The notes under the pieces: generated by a model | Databases searched by the model: none | Told to the model about the DNA's origin: nothing | Seen by the model: only the letters and a program-made list of their open reading frames with translations | NCBI GenBank assembly: GCA_000170815.1 | Contig: ABCO01000008.1 | Location: 97,809 to 161,808 of the forward strand | DNA from: an unidentified eubacterium SCB49 | GTDB taxonomy: Bacteria > Bacteroidota > Bacteroidia > Flavobacteriales > Flavobacteriaceae | Direction of reading: 5' to 3' | Length of the DNA: 64,000 nt | Translations under genes and position numbers: made by a program | In this document: positions 38,277-45,920 of the stretch, piece after piece | How the letters are laid out: each line of letters starts with the position of its first letter | Position numbering within the stretch: the stretch's first letter is position 1

Positions 38277-38888
38277 ATGACTTGTAACAAAGTGATTATA
38301 TTTCTGAAATACGTAATTAAAAAACAAGACTTAGGCTTGAAGCAAACAACTAAAAGAATCGTACTTGCAGGTGGTCCTTCTACAGGGAAAACCACACTCA
38401 TAAACCACTTATCATCAAAAGGATATGATTGTCAAGAAGAAATATCTAGACAAGTAATTCTTGAAGCTCAAGCTAAAGGAATAGAGCAGTTATTTTTAAC
38501 AGATCCATTATTGTTTAGCAAAAAACTGTTAGAGGGTAGATACGAGCAATACAAAGAAGCCGAAAACAACAAAACGGACTTACTTTTTTACGACCGCGGA
38601 ATGCCCGACGTTACCGCATATATGGATTATATAGGTTCTCATTATCCACACAGTTTTGCACAAACTATTTTTGACCACAGATACGATCTAGTTTTTTTAC
38701 TACCGCCCTGGAAAGATATACATGTAAACGATAATGAAAGATATGAAACCTTTGAGCAAGGACAGCGCATTTACAACTACTTAAAAAAAGGGTACAAACA
38801 GTTTGGTTATGATGTGATCGAGGTACCCTACGGATCTATTGAAGATCGTACTGAATTTCTTTTAAAAACCATCAATACACATATTTGA
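38277..38888 (+). CDS. AAA_28/NadR-like ATP-binding protein
   Basis: This 203-aa P-loop protein has Walker A VLAGGPSTGKTTLINHL, a DRGMPDVTAYM segment typical of AAA_28/NadR-type kinases, and FLLPPWKDIHVNDNERYETFEQ. The family includes the ribosylnicotinamide-kinase domain of NadR, but the nucleotidyltransferase half is absent, so the substrate is unknown. The ATG at 38277 adds about 25 residues before the P-loop; a TTG at 38337 is an alternative start. Its TGA overlaps the recQ start by 4 nt. Confidence 0.8.
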   Translation: MTCNKVIIFLKYVIKKQDLGLKQTTKRIVLAGGPSTGKTTLINHLSSKGYDCQEEISRQVILEAQAKGIEQLFLTDPLLFSKKLLEGRYEQYKEAENNKTDLLFYDRGMPDVTAYMDYIGSHYPHSFAQTIFDHRYDLVFLLPPWKDIHVNDNERYETFEQGQRIYNYLKKGYKQFGYDVIEVPYGSIEDRTEFLLKTINTHI

Positions 38889-40783
38889 AAAACCCAAACG
38901 ACATACTAAAACAGTATTGGGGGTTTTCGTCTTTTAGACCCTTACAATTGGATATTATCCAATCTGTTATGGATGGTCGAGATACGGTTGCCCTACTCCC
39001 TACCGGAGGTGGAAAATCGGTATGTTTTCAAGTACCTGCTTTAGCAATGGATGGCATTTGTATTGTCGTTTCTCCTTTAGTAGCTTTAATGAACGATCAA
39101 GTTACTGGTTTAAAAAGCAAAGGCATCAGGGCTTTATCTATCACTGGAGGTTTATCTTTTGCTAATTTGATGACCACACTTGATAATGCAAAACACGGAA
39201 ATTATAAATTTTTATACCTCTCTCCAGAAAGATTACAACAAGAAACGGTACAGAACGCCATTAAACAAATGCCTGTAAACTGTATCGCCATTGATGAGGC
39301 TCACTGTATCTCGCAATGGGGAAATGATTTTAGACCTGCCTACAAAAACATCACCATTTTAAGAGAGTTATGTCCACTTGCTCCAGTAATAGCACTAACA
39401 GCAACAGCAACTCCAGAAGTACTTAAAGATACAATCGCCGAGTTAAAAATGGAACTTCCAGCCATTTTTAAAAAATCTTTTGTTAGAAATAACATTGCAT
39501 ATCAAGTTTTACAAGAAGATGATAAACTTTATCGCATAGAACAGTTATTAAAAAACAATACGGGTAATACAATAATCTATATAAGAAATAGAAAAGGAAC
39601 CGTTCAATTAAGTGAAGAGCTTAACAGCCTAGGTTTTAGAAGTCAGTTTTTTCACGGAGGCCTAACTCCTAAAGAAAAAGAAAAGAAACTTGAAGATTGG
39701 AAAGCAGAAATCACTCCAATTATGGTCGCTACAAACGCCTTTGGAATGGGTATTGACCACCCTAATGTTAGGTTTGTAATCCATACTCAACTCGCAGAGA
39801 GTCTAGAAAGTTATTTTCAAGAAGCCGGAAGAGCTGGTAGAGATGGTAAATATGCACAAGCAGTACTCATTTATAACACATATGACAAAACCATAGTAAA
39901 AAAACAACATGTTGATTCTTTAGCTTCTGTAAATGATTTAAAACTCATTTATAGAAAACTCAATAACTATTTTCAAATTTCATACGGCGAAGGCACTAAT
40001 ACAAAACACAGTTTCGGCTTTGCCAAGTTCTGTAAAACATATCAATTAAATACATTAATAACATATAACGGTCTACAGGCACTTGATAGACTAGGTATAT
40101 TACAACTATCTAAAGAGTTTGGACGTAAATCTACCTTGCATTTTACCGCTCATAATGACATTGTTTTAGATTATTTTTCGGGAGACCCACTCGCATCTGT
40201 GATAGGAAAAACGATACTTAGAATTTATGGTGGTGTGTTTGATTCGCCCACTCAGGTTAATCTAGATTTTGTACAGTCTAAAACAGGGCAATCCATACCG
40301 GTAATTGAAGCTACATTACAAAAAATGGAAGCGCAAGGATTGTGTACCGTTACACTACAACAAACAGACGCTTCGATTACATTTTTAGTTCCGCGTGAAG
40401 ATGACAAATCAATAAACGTAATATCTCGCGAAGCCAAAGCACTTAATGACAAAAAGAAAGCTCAAGTTGCCGCTGTTTTAAAATATGTAACAAACACAGA
40501 AACATGTAAAAGTGTACAGCTAGTCACCTATTTTGGAGAAACTACCGCAACCGCCTGTGGCATTTGTTCTGTTTGCACTATGCAAAAAACAACCACTACT
40601 AAGACCGAAATACTACTTATAAAAAAAGCAATTTTAAATGAATTAGAGCTAAGTAATAAATCTTCTAGAGAACTCACAGAAAATCTTACTTTTGCTGCAT
40701 CTAAAATATTAAACGTATTACGATTATTATCAGAGCAAGGTATTATAGGCATTGATGCAAAAAATCTGTATTTTATAGTATAA
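38885..40783 (+). CDS. recQ: RecQ-family ATP-dependent DNA helicase
   Basis: This 632-aa 3'-5' helicase has Walker A LLPTGGGKSVCFQ, a DEAH box AIDEAHCISQWG, the motif VI region QEAGRAGRDG and a RecQ zinc domain with Cys residues (TETCKSV, ACGICSVC). A winged-helix-like C-terminus follows; an HRDC domain is not evident. The start codon is TTG (38885), which overlaps the upstream stop; no in-frame ATG fits the family start (MKNPNDILKQYWGFSSFRPLQ). Confidence 0.94.
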   Translation: MKNPNDILKQYWGFSSFRPLQLDIIQSVMDGRDTVALLPTGGGKSVCFQVPALAMDGICIVVSPLVALMNDQVTGLKSKGIRALSITGGLSFANLMTTLDNAKHGNYKFLYLSPERLQQETVQNAIKQMPVNCIAIDEAHCISQWGNDFRPAYKNITILRELCPLAPVIALTATATPEVLKDTIAELKMELPAIFKKSFVRNNIAYQVLQEDDKLYRIEQLLKNNTGNTIIYIRNRKGTVQLSEELNSLGFRSQFFHGGLTPKEKEKKLEDWKAEITPIMVATNAFGMGIDHPNVRFVIHTQLAESLESYFQEAGRAGRDGKYAQAVLIYNTYDKTIVKKQHVDSLASVNDLKLIYRKLNNYFQISYGEGTNTKHSFGFAKFCKTYQLNTLITYNGLQALDRLGILQLSKEFGRKSTLHFTAHNDIVLDYFSGDPLASVIGKTILRIYGGVFDSPTQVNLDFVQSKTGQSIPVIEATLQKMEAQGLCTVTLQQTDASITFLVPREDDKSINVISREAKALNDKKKAQVAAVLKYVTNTETCKSVQLVTYFGETTATACGICSVCTMQKTTTTKTEILLIKKAILNELELSNKSSRELTENLTFAASKILNVLRLLSEQGIIGIDAKNLYFIV

Positions 40784-40882
40784 TATATACTTAGGCATTA
40801 TAATTTCAGAAAGAAAAACTCCCAGAACTACGGGACAAAAACAAGCTGCGTTTCACGACGTTAAACTTCAACACATATTAAG

Positions 40883-41833
40883 ATGAATAAAGATTTAAGA
40901 ATAGTTTTTTTAGGTACTCCAGATTTTGCTGTAGGAATTTTAAAATCACTTATAGAAGCAAAACATACGATTGTGGGGGTTATTACAGCTCCAGATAGAC
41001 CCGCAGGGCGTGGTAGAAAACTAAAACACTCTGCCGTAAAAGAATATGCACTAAGCCAAGGTCTACCTGTTTTACAACCTACAAACTTAAAGAATGAAGA
41101 TTTTTTAGCATCACTTAAAGCTTTACAAGCCAATCTTCAAATAATTGTAGCATTTAGAATGTTACCAAAAGTGGTTTGGTCGATGCCAGAGCATGGTACT
41201 TTTAACCTACACGCATCCCTATTGCCACAATACAGAGGTGCTGCCCCTATTAACTGGGCAATTATTAATGGTGAAAAAGAAACAGGTGTCACTACATTTT
41301 TTATTGATGAAAAAATAGATACAGGTGCCATATTACTGAAATCTTCTGTTGCCATTAAAGAAAATGAAACCGTTGGAAGCTTACACGACACCTTAATGGA
41401 TCTAGGGAGTGAATTAGTTTTAAAAACTGTAGATACAATAGCCCAAGGCAACGTAGAGACTTTTCCGCAACCACTAGAAGGTGTATTAAAAGACGCTCCA
41501 AAGCTGACACCAGAAAACATGAAAATAGACTGGTCGCAACCTGGAGAAAAAATTGTCGCACTCATTAGAGGTTTATCCCCTTATCCAGTAGCTTGGTGCC
41601 AATTGACACAAGATGACCAAACCAATAAAGTGAAAATTTATGCCGCAGAGTTTGAAGCAGATTCACACAAACAAAACATTGGGCACATTTTTACAACAAA
41701 AAAAACAATGAAAGTAGCTGTCATAAATGGCTATGTTCTTATTAAAGAAATGCAATTGCCTGGAAAACGAAAAATGGACATCGTTTCTTTACTAAATGGA
41801 AACGATTTTTCTGAAAACGCAAAAATGTCATGA
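40883..41833 (+). CDS. fmt: Methionyl-tRNA formyltransferase
   Basis: Fmt formylates the initiator tRNA using 10-formyl-THF. The 316 aa include RIVFLGTPDFAVGIL, APDRPAGRGRKL and the catalytic/folate loop FNLHASLLPQYRGAAPINWAI, followed by the C-terminal OB-fold (about residues 205-316). It lies about 100 nt after recQ on the same strand. Confidence 0.96.
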   Translation: MNKDLRIVFLGTPDFAVGILKSLIEAKHTIVGVITAPDRPAGRGRKLKHSAVKEYALSQGLPVLQPTNLKNEDFLASLKALQANLQIIVAFRMLPKVVWSMPEHGTFNLHASLLPQYRGAAPINWAIINGEKETGVTTFFIDEKIDTGAILLKSSVAIKENETVGSLHDTLMDLGSELVLKTVDTIAQGNVETFPQPLEGVLKDAPKLTPENMKIDWSQPGEKIVALIRGLSPYPVAWCQLTQDDQTNKVKIYAAEFEADSHKQNIGHIFTTKKTMKVAVINGYVLIKEMQLPGKRKMDIVSLLNGNDFSENAKMS

Positions 41834-41883
41834 ACCCCCATCAATGCTGATTTCATCAAAAAATATACAAAAACGCCCTTTTG

Positions 41884-41912
41884 TTGTTAATAACCCCCTT
41901 AGTTATTAACAA
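41884..41912. repeat. Perfect 11-bp palindrome upstream of the HU promoter
   Basis: TTGTTAATAAC-CCCCTTA-GTTATTAACAA. There is no T-tract after it, and it ends 25 bp before the HU -33 box, so an operator is as likely as a terminator for fmt. Confidence 0.6.
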
Positions 41913-41937
41913 TACACAGGATTTCCCCCGTCATTGC

Positions 41938-41967
41938 TTGTGCTACCAATGTATCCTACTATATTTG
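41938..41967 (+). promoter_or_regulatory. Promoter of the HU gene (TTG-N19-TATATTTG)
   Basis: TTG at 41938-41940, a 19-nt spacer and TATATTTG at 41960-41967 match the Bacteroidota consensus exactly. The 5' UTR would be about 43 nt. Confidence 0.8.
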
Positions 41968-42015
41968 TTATGTAAATTAATCAATGTTTAACAGAAATTT
42001 AATTCAAACAAAATT

Positions 42016-42288
42016 ATGAACAAATCAGATTTAATCGATGCAATGGCGGAAGACGCTGGAGTAACAAAAGCAGCAGCTAAAAAAGCATTAGAGTCATTCT
42101 TAGGAAACGTAGAAGGTTCTTTGAAAAAAGGAAACAGAGTTTCTTTAGTAGGATTCGGATCTTGGTCAGTAACTAAAAGAGCTGCCAGAGAAGGTAGAAA
42201 CCCTCAAACTGGTAAGACAATCAAAATCGCTGCTAAAAACGTAGTGAAGTTCAAAGCTGGATCAGATTTACAGAGCTCTGTAAACTAA
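42016..42288 (+). CDS. HU-family DNA-binding protein
   Basis: This 90-aa nucleoid protein has MNKSDLIDAMAEDAGVTKAAAKKALESF, VSLVGFGSWSV and the DNA-binding arm RAAREGRNPQTGKTIKIAAKNVVKF. It forms dimers that bend DNA. Codons here are strongly biased and the promoter is consensus, which fits high expression. It is monocistronic with a strong terminator. Confidence 0.96.
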   Translation: MNKSDLIDAMAEDAGVTKAAAKKALESFLGNVEGSLKKGNRVSLVGFGSWSVTKRAAREGRNPQTGKTIKIAAKNVVKFKAGSDLQSSVN

Positions 42289-42307
42289 TCTATCTTAAAG
42301 ATTATGT

Positions 42308-42336
42308 AAAAGCCTGCTTGTTCTAAGCAGGCTTTT
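42308..42336 (+). terminator. Terminator after the HU gene
   Basis: A perfect 12-bp stem (AAAAGCCTGCTT / AAGCAGGCTTTT) with a GTTCT loop and a long T-tract lies 19 nt after the HU stop. Confidence 0.93.
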
Positions 42337-42420
42337 TTTTTGCTATATTTCAACTCTATCAGGCTAGTATTTTGGTATGTTAAATTTATTTATTAGTTTT
42401 AAAATAACAACAACTAACCA

Positions 42421-42984
42421 ATGATTTCACTAAAACCAAAAAAAGGCCACTTATTAGTAGCAGAACCCTCTATTATGGGTGATGTCTCTTTTAATAGATC
42501 TGTCGTATTACTAGCAGAATACAACCAAATAAATGGATCTGTAGGCTTTATCCTGAATAAACCTTTAGATTATAAATTAAAAGATTTTGTTCCAGAAGTA
42601 AGTTCTTCACTTACCGTGTACAACGGTGGTCCTGTAGAACAAGACAACCTATACTTTATTCATACCATTCCAGAACTGATTCCTAATAGTGTCGAAATTT
42701 CTAATGGTATTTATTGGGGAGGCGATTTTAATGCTATTATTGAACTCCTAAAAAACGATACACTTACCGAAAAACAAATACGTTTTTTTCTAGGCTATTC
42801 TGGTTGGGCAAATGAGCAACTAGAAGAAGAACTATCTCTTAATAGCTGGAAAGTAGTTTCAAACGAAGATAAAGAAGCTATAATAGGTAATTCTAATAAT
42901 GATTACTGGAAAAAGAAAATGATCGAGTTTGGTGGAAACTATCTAATTTGGTCTAACGCACCTGAAAACCCTAATTACAATTAG
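42421..42984 (+). CDS. YqgE/AlgH family protein
   Basis: This 187-aa protein begins ISLKPKKGHLLVAEPSIMGDVSFNRSVVLL, the YqgE/AlgH signature, with the conserved VGFILNKPL and FFLGYSGWANEQLEEEL. Function is unknown despite the AlgH (alginate regulator) label. It lies between HU and the convergent aminotransferase. Confidence 0.92.
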   Translation: MISLKPKKGHLLVAEPSIMGDVSFNRSVVLLAEYNQINGSVGFILNKPLDYKLKDFVPEVSSSLTVYNGGPVEQDNLYFIHTIPELIPNSVEISNGIYWGGDFNAIIELLKNDTLTEKQIRFFLGYSGWANEQLEEELSLNSWKVVSNEDKEAIIGNSNNDYWKKKMIEFGGNYLIWSNAPENPNYN

Positions 42985-43102
42985 CATTTTAATCAAAACA
43001 AAAGCAATTAAAACCCTAAATAGGGTGTTTACGTTGCCTGTTAAATTACACTGCTTTTAATCTACTCGTCTTAGACAACTGCTACTATCTCAAGCATAAA
43101 TG

Positions 43103-43127
43103 AACTACAATATGAGTAGTTTTTTTT
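43103..43127 (+). terminator. Weak terminator candidate after yqgE
   Basis: A 6-bp stem AACTAC/GTAGTT with a 7-nt loop is followed by a T-run, 118 nt after the yqgE stop. Confidence 0.4.
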
Positions 43128-43224
43128 AGTGTTTAAAGGGTTACAAATAGGCATCTAAATCTTAGCCGAACAGTTTATATATTCGCTTTTAACTCGCGTA
43201 AGTTTAGATTAGACAATCTTTTTA

Positions 43225-44064
43225 TTACTGAAACCTTGCCTTAGCATTCAACTTACCTAACAACTCTTTAGCCACGGTATTATCATACTCTTTTTTACGA
43301 TATTTAGTTATAGGCTGAATTCCTGTAATCACATTTGTTACAAATAACTCATCTGCTTTTTGAAGTTCAAAAGGAGAAATTGAAGCTTCTTCAATAATGT
43401 AATCTGGCACAGCGGTAAGTATGGCTAAAATTTGCTTTCTAATAATTCCTTTTAGGCAACCATCTGCTAATGGCGGCGTTTTAATACGGCCATTTTTCAC
43501 TAAAAACAAGTTGCCATTTAGAGCTTCAATAACTTGTTTTTTATCATTAAGCATTAAACAGTTTTGATAATCATTTTCTTTTGCCCAAATACTCCCTACC
43601 ACATTAATCACCTTATTTGTCGTTTTTAAAGTAGACAACAAAGAAGACATAACATAATGATCTTTATAAAGCTCTACCTCATAAGGATCTTCATTAAGCG
43701 TGTAAAATGGTGTATCTAATATTTCAGAAGAAATACTATACCCTATTTCATTGTCTGATGGTGTATATTTTCCTTCTGCATCACGCCAAACTAACAACTT
43801 AACACGATACGTTGTTGCTTGCTCTAAGTCTAATGTTTTTAAAATTTCGGTCTCTAAAAACTCTAGAGTAAATGTTTGCGGGATTTCCATGCGCAATATT
43901 CGCATTGACGCCATTAGTCTAAAATAATGATCTTCCCAGAAAAGTATTTTTCCTGCCGAAATTTTAAGCGTTTCAAATAAAGCATCACCAAATTGCATCC
44001 CTCTATTAGTTATAGCAATGGTTGCTTCCGATTTTTTAACAAGTGTTCCGTTTAAGTTTATCAT
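43225..44064 (-). CDS. PLP-dependent class IV aminotransferase (PabC/IlvE/DAAT type)
   Basis: This 279-aa fold-type IV enzyme has NRGMQFGDALFETLKI near the N-terminus, the likely PLP lysine in LKTTNKVINVVGSI, EALNGNLFLVKNGRIKTPPL and the C-terminal ADELFVTNVITGIQPI. It could be 4-amino-4-deoxychorismate lyase, a D-amino-acid or a branched-chain aminotransferase; the substrate is not decidable by eye. An intrinsic terminator ends directly at its ATG, so initiation depends on readthrough or an internal signal. Confidence 0.9.
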   Translation of the reverse strand: MINLNGTLVKKSEATIAITNRGMQFGDALFETLKISAGKILFWEDHYFRLMASMRILRMEIPQTFTLEFLETEILKTLDLEQATTYRVKLLVWRDAEGKYTPSDNEIGYSISSEILDTPFYTLNEDPYEVELYKDHYVMSSLLSTLKTTNKVINVVGSIWAKENDYQNCLMLNDKKQVIEALNGNLFLVKNGRIKTPPLADGCLKGIIRKQILAILTAVPDYIIEEASISPFELQKADELFVTNVITGIQPITKYRKKEYDNTVAKELLGKLNAKARFQ

Positions 44065-44070
44065 AAAAAA

Positions 44071-44094
44071 ACCGTCTTATTTTTATAAGACGGT
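44071..44094 (-). terminator. Terminator abutting the aminotransferase start codon
   Basis: A perfect 10-bp stem (ACCGTCTTAT / ATAAGACGGT) with a TTTT loop is followed on the minus strand by TTTTTT, whose last T is immediately before the ATG at 44064. Confidence 0.8.
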
Positions 44095-44129
44095 GTAAAG
44101 ATACAAGTATCTATTAATTTGTTAATATA

Positions 44130-44516
44130 TTATTTTGATCCTAAAATCTGTTTTAGATTTCCAATCATATTTTCCCATAATAATTTTCCTTCTTCCACCT
44201 CATCTTCTTCGGCAAAATCAATAATCATTAGCGAAACATCTTTTGTGATTTCATCTACTTGAATACGGAGTTCAAAGAAGTACTCTGTATCTTCATCTTC
44301 CATCCATTGAAATTTAATTCTGTGCGGACTTTTCTTACTCAGTAGTTTTGCTTTCTCTTCGCTACCTTCCCATATAAATGTAAAGAATTCGCCGCGAGAA
44401 TTAACGTTATCAGCATACCACTCACTTAATCCAGAAGGTGTAGAAATGTAGTTATACAGCATTGCTGGTGATACGTAGATCACAAACTCCATTTCATATT
44501 TAATTTTGTTTTCCAT
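44130..44516 (-). CDS. START-like (SRPBCC) domain protein
   Basis: This 128-aa protein starts MENKIKYEMEFVIYVSPAMLYNYISTPSGLSEWYADNVN, the START-like/AHSA1-related pattern found across Bacteroidota, and continues with FTFIWEGSEEKAKLL and DTEYFFELRIQVDEIT. The ligand is unknown; the gene is usually near class IV aminotransferase and yqgE genes, as here. It is followed by the terminator that reaches the aminotransferase ATG. Confidence 0.88.
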   Translation of the reverse strand: MENKIKYEMEFVIYVSPAMLYNYISTPSGLSEWYADNVNSRGEFFTFIWEGSEEKAKLLSKKSPHRIKFQWMEDEDTEYFFELRIQVDEITKDVSLMIIDFAEEDEVEEGKLLWENMIGNLKQILGSK

Positions 44517-44614
44517 TAGTTTTTGTTAGTGCTAGCAATATAAATATTCTAATCAATAACTAAAAGGTTGGATTCATTTTTTTTCTAAAACATTTATCAC
44601 TTTTCGATAAAAAA

Positions 44615-45826
44615 CTACTCTAAAAGTAGTTTGCCTACAAAAGAATCAAACTCTTCTACAAACGTTGTATATGCTCCTCCTGTTGCTGGTCCATTAAAAC
44701 CCGTATGAATTTTTCTGACTTGCTTTTTTTTATCAATAATAATGGTGGTAGGATAAGATAAAACATGATTTAACATTGGTAATTTTTCTTGAGCTAACTT
44801 TTTACTCACACTTCCGTGTTGTGCGAGTAATATAGGATATGGCACTTCTATTCTTTTTTTCAATCTATTTATAGACGCTATCGCTTTATCTTTTGTAGGA
44901 GCATACTCAAAAGCTAGAGCTACAAATTCAATATTTTTCTTTTTATTATCATTATAATACTTGGTATAAAACTTTGTTTCGTCTAGACAATTAGGACACC
45001 AAGACCCCATAAGTTGTACAATGACAACTTTATCATCAAATATTTCGTCTTCTAAAGAAACCATCTGCCCTTCTGTATCTGGAAAACGAAACGAAAAGGC
45101 ATCATATCCCTCTTTTAAAAAAGTTAATGAATCTCCTGCCGGAAGTGAGTAATTCACGTTTTTCTTGGCAGTAAAAGGTTCGCTCCAATGATTACCGCTG
45201 TAAAACATCCCATTCATAACTGAATCGTTGACAACCGCTTTAAACAAAAAAGCATGAGCTCCATCAAAGGTAGAAAGCTTCAATGAATCTCCCTCAACTA
45301 CACCTTCAAGATATCTATAATCACCCGTTGTTGTTCTAAACGTCCCGGTAACCTTGCCGCCTTCTTGCTCAAAAACCCCTTTTGCAATGTATTTATTCTT
45401 ACTAGACTCGGGACTAAAAATAGTTTCCCAATTCCCTTGAACCTCTGTTGTTGCAGGCCTATTAGTAGTAAAACGTTCCGCATTCACTTTTTGCATTGAA
45501 AATGGAACTATTCTGTTCAAATTAGGTTTAATAAAACTCCCAGATATTGTGTTTTCTGTAAATACCCCTTTTAAAACCCCTTCATAAACAGGCATCTTAA
45601 TTATAATAGAATCTTTAATTATCGTGATTTCTGTAACTTCTATTTCTTCTTTAGCATTATAAACAGTAAAGGTATTATCTGCATGATAATCTAATAAAAA
45701 AGGCAATATATTTCCATCACCTAAATCTAGTGTCGCTCTCCACTTTCCTTCATTTGGTTTTAGATCTGTATTCTTTTGGCAAGAAACCATCAATAGAACA
45801 ATTATAACAGGCGCTAAGTATTTCAT
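44615..45826 (-). CDS. TlpA-like thiol-disulfide lipoprotein
   Basis: This 403-aa protein has an SPII signal (IIVLLMVSCQKN), an N-terminal beta-rich domain (about residues 25-225, DUF4369-like) and a C-terminal thioredoxin-like domain with the active site QLMGSWCPNCLDETKFY (CPNC) and a cis-Pro region SYPTTIIIDKKKQVRK. It should reduce or isomerise thiols at the periplasmic face. It is divergent from pheT. Confidence 0.92.
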   Translation of the reverse strand: MKYLAPVIIVLLMVSCQKNTDLKPNEGKWRATLDLGDGNILPFLLDYHADNTFTVYNAKEEIEVTEITIIKDSIIIKMPVYEGVLKGVFTENTISGSFIKPNLNRIVPFSMQKVNAERFTTNRPATTEVQGNWETIFSPESSKNKYIAKGVFEQEGGKVTGTFRTTTGDYRYLEGVVEGDSLKLSTFDGAHAFLFKAVVNDSVMNGMFYSGNHWSEPFTAKKNVNYSLPAGDSLTFLKEGYDAFSFRFPDTEGQMVSLEDEIFDDKVVIVQLMGSWCPNCLDETKFYTKYYNDNKKKNIEFVALAFEYAPTKDKAIASINRLKKRIEVPYPILLAQHGSVSKKLAQEKLPMLNHVLSYPTTIIIDKKKQVRKIHTGFNGPATGGAYTTFVEEFDSFVGKLLLE

Positions 45827-45893
45827 ATTTCAATTGTTAAAAAATCTTAGACAATCGTTTTTAAATATACTTACAAAAAAAAAGGATTAATGT

Positions 45894-45901
45894 TATCTTT
45901 G
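45894..45901 (+). promoter_or_regulatory. Probable -7 box (TATCTTTG) of pheT
   Basis: TATCTTTG lies 19 nt upstream of the pheT ATG; a TTA is at about the -33 position instead of TTG. Confidence 0.5.
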
Positions 45902-45920
45902 CAGGCTATAACAATCCATC

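Noticed and set aside
43008-43030. Hairpin AAACCCTA-AA-TAGGGTGTTT after yqgE as a terminator
   Set aside because: The stem is short, bulged and lacks a T-tract.
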